From NCBI GenBank assembly GCA_000611775.1, contig KK106983.1:1565808-1629807 (forward strand): a stretch of DNA of 64,000 nt, read 5' to 3'. The notes beneath the pieces are model-generated. The model was not told the DNA's origin and did no database searches. It saw only the letters and a list, made by a program, of their open reading frames with translations. Source of the DNA: Umbilicaria muhlenbergii (Eukaryota; Ascomycota; Lecanoromycetes; Umbilicariales; Umbilicariaceae). Every line of letters starts with the position of its first letter. The stretch's first letter is position 1. The position numbers were made by a program, and so were the translations under genes. Of this stretch, positions 21,453 through 36,445 are shown in pieces.

Positions 21453-24009
21453 GATGTCTATTGGAGTCTTTCCACCGATCACTCTGCCTGTGACATAGGA
21501 GCTTGACGTTCTTGCGATGACTTTCGGCTAGCGAGGGCGCACGTGATATTCCACTACGCTAAGCTGTTTCAGCGTGAATCACCTGACTGGGAAGGGCGTC
21601 GGTTCGGCTGTGTCATTGAACGTCGGTCGGGGCATGATCGAGTTCGGTTTGATTACAAGAACCTGATGAACTTCCTACTACCCTCGTGGGTATGGAATGC
21701 TATGCAGCTACTGACACTTGCAGGTTTACATCTATACGCAATATGATTGTTCATCGGTCTTCTTACAAATGAATGAACCGATGGGATGAGTACTCGGACA
21801 TCGAACGACCTTGATAAAGGACAATATGGCTGATACTCGTACCTCCCGAAGGGTGCATTAACGGGAGCTTGAGGTGAGGGCGACAAAACAGCCTTGTGAT
21901 TTCAAACCAATCCAGAACCATCCACACCGACAACGTTGTACAGATCGCAACGCACGGGAATAACGATGGGCGCATTAAGCTCACACCCTTCCCATAGGGG
22001 TCTTGTGCGATGTAGTTATTTTTACCGCACGCTTTGAGAAATGGCCGCGATCGATATATCCGAACTTCAATTGCAATCTCATCATGTGCCAACCTCTTGG
22101 CCTGCCGCATCTCCCTGCGAGTTTAGGGCATTGTATATTGTGGTTGTCCGAGTCCACGGTCAAGCACGCTGGGTTGGTTGGTGGTTGGCTACGAAAAATG
22201 CCTCAAGCTTCTCCACAATTGTCATTCCGGCTGGGTGTGCATGCCAACGGCGTCAGTGCAAGCTTTCCTCGATCGTTCGCTTCGGCCTTGTTTCCACCCT
22301 CCACTGCCCACTCGTGCCACTGTCCAATTTCCAGCACACCCTCCTGCCATCTGGGAAGAGACGTCAAAACCAAGCATCGTTACCAGGGCCAGGACCAGCA
22401 TCTCCGGTATCATGTTTCTGTGCAAGTTCAAAATGGGAATAAGAAGGATATCATCGGATCCATCGACTTCCCGCGTCCAGTCGCAGAGAGGGACCGTTTC
22501 CCCTGCGGGCGTCAGACGGTCAGAGTCGCCATGCAGCCACTGACGCTTGTGCTGGTGCTGTTTGGGTTGATCGAGGTACGGAGCAGCCCGCTACCCTGTT
22601 TGCACATGTACTTCCGAGGTTTCACAGTGCGCGTCGAAGGCGCCTGCGGCTTGTGATCATCCAAGCTTGATGGGCAGCGGGCATTGGACCAACGATGCAA
22701 CCTCTCTATGCCTGCCAAGTCAATGGCATATTCTAAGCCATCAACGCGGATTCCGAACTGGCGCTCCTGTTGACAATTCTTTGCTCTCTCATGGCGGCTG
22801 ACATTCAGCCAGCCAGCGCTGGCCCCGAACGAACCCCGCAATCCTTGCACGGGTCACGAGTAAGAAATAGACGACCTTCTACGGCCATGTACAGCGAGCA
22901 GCAGCAGACTTGTGAGTGAGAAGCAGAAGTTGTGGGACCCTCAGTAGTATGAACCTGTAGTTGTAGTCGCATCCAGCGCAAGCCATCCATCTCTCCGGAG
23001 TGAAAACTCTCGGGCTCCCCCTCGTGCAGATAGTTGATGATGCTGCAAGCTAGAGGCAGCATTGCATTAGATATCAGCTTAGTCGGTGGGCCGGCCGTGT
23101 GCATAACAATCGTAGTCCGATTGACACACGAATCATCCTGAGGGCCAGGGGCGAGGGTGCTGTGCATGTGCGCTCTCGTGGGTTTCTTTGTCTTTGTCTA
23201 CTCCGTATTCCGTATCGTCTTTGATTCATGAATAATAGGCCGACCACTCGGCCCGTTCGTCGCTTTTTTGCTTTCGGTCAGCTGCCGAAGGGCAACGATT
23301 TGATGCGCGCACAACCCCAGTCCCAATCCCACTCTTAATCCCACTCTCAATCCCATTCTCAATCCCACTTCGCCCGACACCCAACTCTGCTGCATCGAAT
23401 TCTCCTTCTTGACCCTCATCAGAACACACCCTTCTTCTTACATCGATAATAGCCTTCAAACACAACAAGGCCGCTCCGTCAGACCTACGCGTCGTTTCAC
23501 TCGGCTCTCTCCCAAGTTTGCCACGCTCGAAACAACTTCTTCCGCGAAACCCTCCGCCACGCTTGTTTCGTTGCTTACATAGCCACCGACAAATCAAACG
23601 TCAAGTGGCTTCTAGTACCATCGTCTCCAGGAGCGCCTCTGTTGTTTGTCACGCTCTAGAGAAGCGTCGCGTTGCGTTGGCACCGGGCCTGCCGTAGGCT
23701 CCTCGACCATACTCACGATGGCCAATTCCACGTTATAGCCCCACGGTCCCTAGGGACACAAAACAACCCAATCCTCGATCCACGTCGTGGTTTTTGGTCG
23801 GCACTTGCTCATTGATACATTCACATCCTAAGACTCGATACGAGCCGGTCTCGGTGAATCCGACTTCATCAACATCCACCGATCGACAATCCTTCCAGTT
23901 TATTTTCTCTACATCATACATCTTTCAGACCTTCAGCCAAAGCATTTCAACCCGAACCAAGAAACCAGCACATCCAGCGATCTCCGATACCCATTCAGCA
24001 TTTTCCACT
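21453..24009. other. Long intergenic region upstream of the DUF3295-like gene
   Basis: About 2.5 kb with only short, overlapping frames lacking recognisable motifs. A pyrimidine-rich 12-bp minisatellite lies at 23325-23370. The final 400 bp before the start of the next gene are AC/TC-rich and lack in-frame ATGs, as expected for a 5' UTR. No gene could be supported. Confidence 0.55.
23325..23370. repeat. AATCCCACTCTC 12-bp minisatellite
   Basis: Nearly four head-to-tail copies of AATCCCACTCTC with single-base variants (TT for TC, ATT for ACT). It lies about 640 bp upstream of the start of the 798-aa gene. Confidence 0.85.
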
Positions 24010-26406
24010 ATGGCACGTCACCAGGAACGGCGCCATGACCGCATCCACGCTCCTCAGGCCCTGTCTTTCTTGACTGGCGCACATAACTCGACCGACATGC
24101 CCTTCGCGGTCGAGGACGACCTCGTCATAGACGCCGACGAACCTCCGGACAGTCACATCCAATTCTTACGCCGTCCGACGCCTTATACCCAAGACCCCAC
24201 CTTCGACGTTGGGTATTTCAACTCGAAACCTCTACCCACTGAGCGCAAACAATCACTCCTGACTCGCGCGCTACTTACGAGCCCTGATCTCATGGCCACC
24301 CCGACCCCCGAGGATCCACCACTTTTGAGACTGCCTCGTGGGATGTCTGCCGCTTCCAGTCACAGCAATACCAGCGCAGACTCAACAGCCGAGCTTACCA
24401 GTGACGGAGGGCTCACAAGCCCACCACGGACTGCTACCCCGAGCCCACCTCTACCTGCCGCGAATCTCACTACTTTCGCTCTTCTCACACCGAAGGCTAC
24501 ACAGGGACATACACTCTCGCAGCCGGAACCGGTCATCACCAATGCGCAGGAAACAACGGTTGAGGCTGGCTTGGGACGCAAAAGATGCATTACGTTTGCC
24601 TGTGGACGTCAAGCGATCCCACAGGATAAGGGTGACCGCAGCGCTCATGTCAAGATCGCAGAATCGGAAACCCTTAAGCCAGCGGAGCAACCGAAGCGCC
24701 CTTCTGTCTTGAGGTTTGCGTGTCCGAATAGACCGTCGGAAGCTGTGACCCGCCAAGCTGAGAAAGATCACAAGTCCTCGCAACGCCGCGGGTCGAGTTC
24801 CATCTCACCTACGACGCACTCACAGCCTGCAGCGGAACCCAAGGATCAACAGCATCGCGATTCCGAATCTACCGTCAAACAGAGCCTTCAAAGGGCAGCC
24901 AGTCAAGGGTTGTCTCTTGACGGACCGCGGAAGTCGCCTGTCTTTCATCAACAGGACTTAGAGCGACCCTCGTCCACCAGGTTTCACGAATTTGCAAGCT
25001 CTGTTGACGAAAATGACGAATGGATGTTTGAACAGACTGCGCATCGGTCGCGGCTTACCGTCAATGATACCCTGCGCAAAGAGAATGCCATCAGACAACT
25101 AGGCGAGGAAGCTGAAGCTGAAGCATTAGAGGAGGAGGAGGCTGAAGAACAAGCAGAGCTCGATCAGGATGGAAATGACGTTGATGATTCGGATGACGGG
25201 TCTGACGATGGCGCATCAGACGGAGGGAACGAAACAGATGATGAGGAGGGATTTGCTGATTCGGATGACGAGAGTGATTGTGGTTCGGAGTATCAGTTCT
25301 GGACAACAGGCTTAACAACAGCCGCTACTTCGGCGGATCATTTAGACCAGATACGTGTCACGCCCCAGAGGACTGCTTCAGAATCTTCCATCGAATCAAT
25401 GATTCATGCGGATCACAAGGGCGAGCACGCGCCAAGCGGCCGCAGAACGTCTCGGGCACGAAAGCATGCCAAGATGCGACCTGCTACTCCAGACCTACCT
25501 GATAGTACAGACTTCGTGTGCGGTACTTTGGATGAAGATCGTCCACTGGAGGCCGCATACATGTCTTGTTTGGAACGGCGCAGACGCTCGAAACATAAGA
25601 CCATCCCTCAAGATATCGATCCCAGTTTCCCCACGTCGGACCTCGAGGAAGACGACGATGACGACGATGAGATTCACGACGCCCCTGCAGAGGGAAGTGA
25701 TGAGCACGTGTGGGTTGCAGGGCAGCCAGATATCTCCGATGATGAACGACCGCGAAGTCGGACAAAGGGCACTTCCAAGACAAATAACAAATCACCTTCC
25801 CCCAGACGTCTTCGCTCTCCACCGCCCCCCAAACGCGGTGTAGCCCCGCCACCACGTCTTCGCTCGCCACCACCACCAAAGCATTGCGTCAACAACCGAT
25901 CTCCACCACCCCGCCGTCTCTTTGGACAATCACCAAGACATCGACGATCCCCTCCACCTCACCTGCGCAATTTGCAGTCTCCGCCGTCAACACGACGTAG
26001 TTCTCTTGCCGTGTCGCCAGGTCAAAAGACCCCAGGTGTCAATGTACCCTATCTTGCTCAACGGCCAGACCTCACATTTACAAAATCACTCCCGAGAAGT
26101 CCTAATCCGTTCTGGCTGCGTCACCGCGAAGCTCATCACGATGCCTCTGGCGCGCTGTCGACTGGTAACTCACCTGTGGCGGAGTTACACAATCGCGGTC
26201 CGATCGACATTGTCAAAGGGCTGGAGAACAAGAGGCAAAGACGTAAGGAGAAGTTCTGGCGTCAGCATTGTCGAAATGCCGGCAAAGACAAGGAGCGCAG
26301 GTGTCAGCCTGGAAAGGGGGCCGAGAGGATGAGAGAGCTCGGACTGGAGATTGCAGGCAGAGGCAAAGGCTATGGTCAAAAAGCACAACTTGTGCTGTCA
26401 ATTTGA
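24010..26406 (+). CDS. DUF3295-like disordered nuclear-type protein
   Basis: Single-exon 798-aa protein. The start is the first ATG of the open frame, giving MARHQERRHDRIHAPQALSF, which resembles the N-terminus of a conserved Pezizomycotina family I associate with DUF3295. Other family-like blocks are PFAVEDDLVIDADEPPDS, RALLTSPDLMA, TAELTSDGGLTSP and GRKRCITFACGR, with a second related block VLRFACPNRPS. The middle is acidic (Asp/Glu runs near residues 380-420), followed by RRRRSKHKTIPQDIDPSF, several RSPPPP repeats and a basic C-terminus (KRQRRKEKFWRQHCRN). Basic clusters suggest nuclear location. No enzymatic motif is visible and the biochemical role is unknown. Confidence 0.85.
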   Translation: MARHQERRHDRIHAPQALSFLTGAHNSTDMPFAVEDDLVIDADEPPDSHIQFLRRPTPYTQDPTFDVGYFNSKPLPTERKQSLLTRALLTSPDLMATPTPEDPPLLRLPRGMSAASSHSNTSADSTAELTSDGGLTSPPRTATPSPPLPAANLTTFALLTPKATQGHTLSQPEPVITNAQETTVEAGLGRKRCITFACGRQAIPQDKGDRSAHVKIAESETLKPAEQPKRPSVLRFACPNRPSEAVTRQAEKDHKSSQRRGSSSISPTTHSQPAAEPKDQQHRDSESTVKQSLQRAASQGLSLDGPRKSPVFHQQDLERPSSTRFHEFASSVDENDEWMFEQTAHRSRLTVNDTLRKENAIRQLGEEAEAEALEEEEAEEQAELDQDGNDVDDSDDGSDDGASDGGNETDDEEGFADSDDESDCGSEYQFWTTGLTTAATSADHLDQIRVTPQRTASESSIESMIHADHKGEHAPSGRRTSRARKHAKMRPATPDLPDSTDFVCGTLDEDRPLEAAYMSCLERRRRSKHKTIPQDIDPSFPTSDLEEDDDDDDEIHDAPAEGSDEHVWVAGQPDISDDERPRSRTKGTSKTNNKSPSPRRLRSPPPPKRGVAPPPRLRSPPPPKHCVNNRSPPPRRLFGQSPRHRRSPPPHLRNLQSPPSTRRSSLAVSPGQKTPGVNVPYLAQRPDLTFTKSLPRSPNPFWLRHREAHHDASGALSTGNSPVAELHNRGPIDIVKGLENKRQRRKEKFWRQHCRNAGKDKERRCQPGKGAERMRELGLEIAGRGKGYGQKAQLVLSI

Positions 26407-27236
26407 AGTCTCGGCCTTGACGAACCTGCCATATCAGATACACACACACACTACACACATGCCTCAACACTCACGACATGATACCACGTTCCAAGCCGTT
26501 TCGAGTACATGTACATATTTGGAGAACCAGCCATTACCGTCCCGACAGGCGGTCATGTATATACTTCACTTCTTTTTAGGCGGTTTCCTCACGCCTTCTT
26601 TTCTTTCGCATTCCAGCTTGGCGGTATGGATGTTGTGCCTAGTCCCGAGCCTCTGTTGCTAGAGGCTCCCTTCACCGTGCATAGTTTGCATCATTGGGGC
26701 TCATGACGCACGGCAGCTTTACGATGGTTCGAGTGACCTCACCAAGGATATTTGAGGTGCAGGAGAGAGTATTGATTGGTATAGTTCTACATACACAGAT
26801 AGCCCGTAGGAAAGAAATATAAAGACATTTCAAGCCAGACTTGCACCATGCTAGACTCTGTCAAGTGATGTGTCTGATAATGCGAGGTTGAGCCTGCTGT
26901 GCCTGAACATGACGTAGGAAGAGCATGCCAGGCTGAGGCTACTAACTCACATGGGACTGATGTTTTCTACAATATGCTGAGGAAATGGCGGTCTTGTCGC
27001 CACACGCGACACTTGAAAGAAGATTCATGTAGCCGCCCTTTTCGTCATCACCGCCAAGCCTGCTCAACCCAAGCGAAGATCAACGGCCAGAGTAGCAGCA
27101 ACACCAGCTCCACAGCTTCCTAACCACACAACGTCAGCGCAACCCTCTCTTCATCCCTCATACCAGCTCGATTGCACTCAGACTTCTTCCCTACCTCTTC
27201 TACCTACCTCTCGAACCCGCTCAAGCACCAACAGCC
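26407..27236. other. Intergenic region
   Basis: 3' flank of the DUF3295-like gene and promoter of SAR1. A short CA run occurs near 26,440-26,460. The last 200 bp are C/A/T-rich with pyrimidine tracts just before the SAR1 start, usual for strongly expressed fungal genes. Confidence 0.55.
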
Positions 27237-28336
<1,100 letters not shown>

Positions 28337-29644
28337 ACATCCAGCCAGACGGACGGACGGATTTCCTCGCATTGGTCGGTTGATCGAGGGGGCGAGTATC
28401 AGGAATCAGAACAGCCGGTCGGGCGGGCAGTGACAACGACGGGTTGCAGCTGGCAGCAGCGAGTGAGTGACACGCAAGGGTTCTCTTTGCCGGTGCAGAT
28501 TATGTTGAGGAGGCTCTCACGGGCAGCACGATGACGACGTTCAGATGTCGATTGAGGAGCGAATTGGCCTGTTTTGTTTTCTTCTCCGATTTGTGGATAG
28601 ATGGATGCGTCCTGTCTGTTTGTTTGTTTCGATAAAAGGGAATTCTAATCCGTTATGAGAGAAGGCAAAGGCTTGGTCCAATCAAATCACGAACTGTGCG
28701 ATTATGTTCCTGCTTCTGGCTTGGGCATCTCTCGATTACTATAGTCGTAACTGATCGTACGCGGGCAAGGGAGTAGTAGATTAGTAGGCACCAGGCATAG
28801 GGTTGTCATATGTTAGGTCATTCCGGGACGAGGGAAATCCGAGGGTGTCAGGTCAGGCTTAGTTCACCATCGAAGTCAAGTCACCAACACCAGCGTACAC
28901 ACTCGGCTCTCTCTCCCTCTCTCTCTCGCGCGCAGTTCCAGGATATTTGCTCATAAAGACATTCCCCTAAAGGACACAAAAACAAGAATCCGCGCTCGAG
29001 GGGACGCAGTTAAAAAAAAAAGCCAACACAACAACAACGCACGAGCTACCATGATTCAAACGAACCGCCTGCAGATCCGAGGGAAACCCGCCCCCCTCCC
29101 CCGACAGCAGAAGCCGACGGAGGGGCGCTTCTCTGATGATCTCTCCCGTGTGGGATGACGGAACCAGTAGCAGTAGTTGTAGTAGTAGTAGTGTGGAAGA
29201 AATTCTCGTACGAAGTAGTAAAAACAATGCATTCATTTGCAAGCTCGTGGGAAAGCCCCAACCCAACCTCCACCCCATCCGTTCCAAAGAGTTTCTCGTA
29301 CCGGAAGCAAACACTAGTGATCTCGAAAGCAAAAGCCGCCAAGCTGAACACATGGAAAAAAAGAATCCCCCCTCGACACACGCGTCCGTCTCTGTATACA
29401 CACACTCCTCCGTTCGAATACGCAATCGAGCCGAAGTTGAAGCCGCCGGTAGCCGATGTCGTGGGTTGATGATCAGGGAGGGATGGTTGGTTACATGAGA
29501 AAACGGTGTTCGGGGGAATTGCTCCCAAAGTGTCTGCCGCCCGCTCCGCGTGTCGAGTCGATCGATGATGGGATGGTGAAGGTGAGTTGAGGTCGTTTAT
29601 CTTCGCCCGAACCTGCTGCACACGGAAAGTACGTGTTGGTACAT
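28337..29644. other. Convergent intergenic region, SAR1 / PP1
   Basis: About 1.3 kb between two 3' ends. It contains a CT-rich run near 28,906-28,934 and an AGT/GTA microsatellite-like run at 29,165-29,195. Frames here lack domain motifs. Long 3' UTRs are likely for both genes. Confidence 0.55.
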
Positions 29645-30925
<1,281 letters not shown>

Positions 30926-32831
30926 GTCTTCTGCCCCGTGGGAGAGGATCAGGGGGCTGCTGGATCACGAGCAAGGAGTGGGGCTCAGAAAAGCCTTCTT
31001 CTATTCAGTGCCTCTTGTGGTTCCCAACTTGATGTGTCTGTACCGGCTACAGAAACCGTTAGTTGGTTTCTGGAACTGTGCATAGTGCGGCACTGGCATG
31101 GTGATCGCGCCAGGGGTGGATAAAGGGCATCTGAGTCACCGGGCTTTGGAGATGAAGTAAACTAACCTCAGGAAAGCACAAGCTCTGGTGTAGGAGCCCT
31201 GGAATCTGTAATCGCTCTTGGGCGCGTCTAGTTGCTGGATTCGGGGTGCTGAAGCCCTTGAGGTTGCCGACGGCGGGGGCCGGATGACGCGAGTCAACTG
31301 AGTTTTATGCCTTCCGGATGTAGGCCTTTAGTAGAGCCGCAGCTGGAAGTATTCCTGTTAGTACGGTCGAAGATGTCGCCACTAGGTGGGAGGTGGCACG
31401 GATGGGGTGTTGTGTCGCGAAATTTGTGTCACTGGTACACAAAGCGGGCCGTCAGAGATATGCCTGTCTTTGCCGCTGAAGGTGATAGTGGCTCGTCGTC
31501 TTACAGCTTTGGGCCAAGATTTATCGATGGAGGACAGTGATGGCAACGCCTCCTTCCCGTGTGACTGTGAGATCGATGTGTTTGGGGATGTCGCGAGCGA
31601 CGGCCGGGTTCCTCAGGCTGGGTTGAGTATTGTCGGTGATGTTGGTGTTTCGTTTGGATGAGCAGGCAAGAAAGGATCACACTAGGCCGACTCGTTTAGG
31701 AATTGTGCGAGAAGGGGAATGCAGCCTCACAGGGGCTGCCGTATGGAGGGGCTCCAAGCTAAAAACAACCTCTGTACCGACGCCTTCTCCTGATGGTCTC
31801 AGCTATTGAGGACTGCCGCCGTGTGATCTCTGTTACTCATACTTTGTGAATGTCGGTGTTTTTGTACCCAAATGGCACAACGGTGCGGTCACAATCGCTC
31901 ATTCACCTACAATATTGCTCCAACTATCAATCACGGCGTAGCAGTGACTACCCCAGGACTCAAGTGCACTACTAAATTTACGTGTAACGCATGAGCTTGT
32001 GAAAGTCGCAGCACTGGTTGGGGACATCCGTCACAAAAACACGGCGATTGGTTCGTACGAGAGGCGTGCGAGGCCATGGCGTCTAGGATGTCGGACCTCT
32101 TGCAAAGCTACTCTGAACTACGCAATGTATCCGGCTCCATTTATCACCGACCCACTTTTCTACCGTCGATCAGGTTAGACATCTCAGATCTGCCGGTTGC
32201 GGGTGTCGGTGAGTGAGGTGGAGGTAAGGGAATGGCGCCGGGCTGTCAGGTTAGGGTAGGGCCAATGGCGGCATACGGCTTGAATTGCCAGGGCAAGGGC
32301 TGTATCACTAGCTCGAGAATACAAGTCTTGACCACATGCACGCCGACTTCAGGCAGACTGATGCTGTCAAGCTGAAGAATATAATACTGGTGGAGGCCGT
32401 CTCGATGTTGATGTCTTCAATCGGTATCTATCACCCTCCCAAGCCTCGAGTAGCTCCAACGGATGCGTGCATACAAAAGCAATGCCACGCCTGCACATTA
32501 GCCACCCTTATGATACACTAGTCTATCGAAGTTCAAGATAACCGCCTTGTCTGAGAGTACTCAAACTCCATGCACATCACGCTATGCAGTGAAAAAGCGC
32601 ACCATACTCCATCCATGCAAATATGTAAAGAAAACTCTCGTCATGAATCGCCTCAAGCGCTTACAGACAAGAATCGACGTGCGCGTCTGCAAATTTCCTC
32701 CCACTCCGCAAGATGGATGATCACATGTAACGAATCCGTCACACCGGCAGCCCATTCATAAAGGATATGTAAAGGCCACGTTCTGTCATAAGTAAATGAG
32801 GGCATCGCCGCCAGAATGCTTCAGGGGAAGG
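30926..32831. other. Intergenic region
   Basis: Upstream of PP1 and downstream of the LRR gene. I see only small frames with no domain signal, and no RNA gene. Confidence 0.55.
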
Positions 32832-35403
32832 TCAGCCCAGTGTTCGGCTACCGCTGACGATGCCCTGGCTAGTTGCTCGTAGATTCGACACATCGGGCCT
32901 GATAGTATTGATGTGGTTGAAATTGCCGCTAGGCATAGTGGTATGTGGCATCCGCTGCCCTTCCCAGCCGTCCTCGCTCAGCACACTTAACCAGCCGTTT
33001 CCAACCTCGCTCTTCAGGGCTTCAATCTTCCTGCGATAGGCCTCGCCGCTCAAGTTCAGGTTTTGGAGATCATTTGCCAAGGACATTGGCTTGTCCATAC
33101 GCCCAGAGGCGGAGTGGACATCCGGAGATGAGATGGAAGTTCCTAATTTTGGTGGCTTCACTGGTAATTCTGACTGATCCAGGAGTGTAGGCTGAAGAGC
33201 CGTCTTTGCTGGCGGCGAGCCCAGATATGGGCCAGTCTCGACGATGCTATCCGTGACTTCTCTTTGGGGAGACGTATGGGGGATCTCAACCGGAACATCA
33301 GCGCGTACCGGCGGGGGGCTCTCGGTGCCAGACAGATCGACTATCCTTCGTCTTGGTCCTTTCCTTCTTCTACCAGAGCCTACAGTAACTTCTCCTGGTG
33401 CTACTCTGTAGGTTGACTTGTGCGTCTCATCCCGTTTGAGCTCGTTTTCACCCCCCACTAGCGGTATCACAGACTCTTTGATGTCGCTTGGAGGCTGTAA
33501 TTTTGGTTCCATTGGAGGAGGTGCCCTGACTATAGGAACCTCTTCCGGTTCGACCACCCGATCTATCAATTGCCTCCGCTCGCTGTAGCCAGGCCCGGAT
33601 GCATCAATGACAATGTCTTCAACATAACCGGGTGTGCTACGAAACAAATTGAAAATTGTGACTCTATAATTGCTGTGAGACTTGACAAATGGATTACTGG
33701 CGACCCAGATTTCATGTATGTCAGGGATGCCAGTCAACCTAGCCATTTCGGTAGGATCTGCTAGCTTGTTATCCCGAAGATCCAGTCGCTCCAACGACAG
33801 TAGTCTTTCCACGCCAGCGATAGATCCAAGGCGATTTGCTCGAAGATTTAGTGCAGTAATGGCGGGTAAAGGGTTCCTCGCCAGAGAGTGTAAGGATCCA
33901 ATCATGCAATTAGACAGATTTAAGGCCCGTAGAGCTGTCAACGTTGCCAGGCAGTCAGGAACCTCGGTGAAGAGGTTAGAGGAGAGGTCTAGCGAATGCA
34001 AGGTATTTGAAAGCGGCGCCAAGCTTGTAGCTGTCATAGACGTCAGAGAATTGTCAGCAAGGCTAAGGTGGCGTAAAAATCTCCATTTGGATGCAGGCAG
34101 GATACCCATCGACAAGAGATTAGATGAGCTTCCACTCTTGTATGGGCCACTTGAGTGGGTGCTTGAATTTGAGCTGGCCGAGCCGGATCTCTTCATCTTT
34201 GCACCGCCGCGACGGTTTGAAGAACCTTGCCTTGAACTCGTAGGGCGCTTTGGAGACGTACTCTCTGTTCGTACTCGTTGAGATGCTTTTGGACCGTCGG
34301 ATTCGCCTCGCAACAAGAGACTGTTCCTGGGGCTTACACTTTGCCCAAACTCATCGTCTACTACAGGAGAACTAGGAATAGAATTTGGCCGTGCAAGGTC
34401 ACCATGCCGCATCGTTGGACTGCCAGGCCAGGCCAACCCAGGAGAATATTGAGCTTTGGATGATCTTCTGCGTCGCTTGTCCATATCGTCAAGCACGATT
34501 CCAACGAGAAGATCGGTGGGATCTTCAAGGTTGGCGCGCTTGACTGTAAGTGAGCGAAGCTGCTCTGCCAATCTATCCCAACCAAAAAACTGTCGGAAAT
34601 CCACGTCGCAGATCTCAAGGGCGCTCAGGTTCTTAAATGCAAGTAGCGGGACAGCCGTGTCAAAGGGAAATTCTTCGTAGCCGCCTATCAGTCGTGCCCT
34701 CCTGTCTGGTGAGAGCCGCAAGCACGGGATCTTGGTGAAAGCAGAATAAAGATATTTGAGATCCGCCACCATCTGAGCCTTGGCCTTCTCGATTTTTGCA
34801 GCGTTACCCGAGGATCCCATTCCAAAGTTCGACCATAACGCAGACATGCCTGACATCACGCTTCGAACACTGGACACCGAATGAATGGAATCCCGATCGC
34901 TCCTGCCTTTAGACCTTTGCGCCTGACTGAGGAATGAAACATAGTTGGCGGGTGAGTTGTCTGCATGTATATTTTCTAATCGTACATTCATTGGCCCAAT
35001 AGCTATTCCCAAATCTTCGACTCGAGACAATAGATAGAAGAGGTGATGTGGCGTCAAGGTGAGCTTCGCCGGTTTGATATTCTGAGAAGCAAAGTTCAGC
35101 GAACCCAAGGAGAACGCGGATGCTAGTACACTGGATGTCGATGGCGTTGGTGCCGAATTCTGGTAGTTGCTGATGTGGGTGGGCGAGGCTTCTCCACTGG
35201 CTGAGCTCGACGGCCCATGTTTGGGTCCTTGCTTTCGTAACTGCAGCGCATTGGCAAGAGCCTTTTCATGCGTTCGCACAAATTGCGCAAGGTTCTAGCC
35301 TGAATTAGCCCGGCTGTTGCTTGTAAGAAGGACGGGAACTTCGGTATCCATTCGTAACCTTCCTCACCTTTATGAAGACCTGGCCATCTTCAGAATCCAT
35401 CAT
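32832..35403 (-). CDS. Leucine-rich-repeat protein of unknown function
   Basis: Exons 35403-35368 and 35294-32832 give 832 aa, beginning MMDSEDGQVFIKNLAQFVR. An N-terminal globular part includes TPHHLFYLLSRVEDLGIAIG and SALEICDVDFRQFFGWDRL. A Ser/Arg-rich linker follows, then at least four LRRs around residues 410-530: HLSLADNSLTSM, SLDLSSNLFTEVP, ALNLRANRLGSIAGV and RLDLRDNKLADPTEM. They are capped by IHEIWVASNPFVKSHSNYR, the cap-like segment seen in SDS22/LRR9-type proteins. The rest is disordered. No catalytic domain is seen; it looks like a scaffold. The LRR cap recalls PP1-binding LRR proteins, and PP1 is the next gene, but this link is only suggestive. Confidence 0.88.
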
Positions 35404-35895
35404 CAACAAGGATGCATGGACGGTACTCTCGTATGTAAGGCCGATGGCCTGAGCGCAGTCGACGGAGACTCCTAAGGTGCTGGAGACGTGTCGATCACGT
35501 CATTGAGGAGCGACCCAATGACTCTGGCCGGTAGCAAGGGCAACTAAAAGCCTGCGACAAGGTGTCAGTCATGGGGGTTTTTTGGTACAGTGTTAGGCTG
35601 CAGAAGGGATTTCTAGGCAACGACACCTCTTGCAACGCGCCTCAGCCCAGGTAACAAGGCCGGAGTCGGAGGAGGGCAGAGTCCTGAGACCGGATTTGCT
35701 TTGTCGGAACGTACCATGTACACTGACCAACAGAGAGTAGTAGATGCAACAAACTGCAGTCCGGGTGGATCTGTCGAAGATCAGGGGGAGGTTTTGTATC
35801 TCGTTCGAGAGGGAGAAGACTTTTCCCCGGAAAGCGTAGATAGCCAATAATGAGGATAGTACGACTCCGTTTCGGACTAGTAGAAGCACGTTGGA

Positions 35896-35943
35896 GTGGT
35901 GTGTGGTGGTGTGCGGTGGTGTGCGGTGGTGTGCGGTGGTGGT
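35896..35943. repeat. GTGTGCGGTG minisatellite
   Basis: About four and a half head-to-tail copies of a 10-bp unit GTGTGCGGTG, the first with T for C. It lies about 500 bp upstream of the LRR gene start. Confidence 0.88.
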
Positions 35944-36380
35944 GCAGGTGCAGGAGCCTTTGATCTATGACAGGCTTCGAAGCAAATGGAAGATCAACAG
36001 CGATAAGCCAATACTTGAGCCAGAGCCTTTTCGATGGCGGCAGACGAGAATCTGGGGAACAGCAGCCAAGAAAAGATGGGAGCGTCGAGAGGGGTGTTTC
36101 AAGGTGGTCAGAGGCTGCACCGTGCGGTGGGGAGGATGAAGGAATAGAGCTGAGGGATCCGAAAAGGATGGATGTGATCAGCGGCAGCAGGCGCAGGGAC
36201 TGAGGGAGTGAGGGCTATTATTATTATGTACGGAGTGCGGAATACGAACTACGGAACATGGAGATTGGAGAGTGCAGATTCGAGATGCTGCCGCGGCTGC
36301 CTTTCGATGCCGTGGCTGCCTTCTGCAGCGCTGCTGACTGCTCGCACGCTATTCCGTCAGTCTCTAAGCCGAGCAGAGCA

Positions 36381-36445
36381 GCTCGACGCTCGACGCTCGA
36401 CGCTCGACGCTCGACGCCCACACGCCCACACGCCCACACGCCCCA
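36381..36445. repeat. Two abutting minisatellites, GCTCGAC and CGCCCACA
   Basis: Five copies of GCTCGAC (36381-36415) run directly into about four copies of CGCCCACA (36415-36445). The unit changes abruptly at a shared CGCCC, as though one array seeded the other. The first unit is close to the CTCGACC array near 2.2 kb. Confidence 0.9.

Noticed and set aside
24010-26406. RSPPPP repeats taken as an SR-type splicing factor
   Set aside because: The repeats are few and no RNA-recognition motif is present; the N-terminal blocks fit the DUF3295-like family better.
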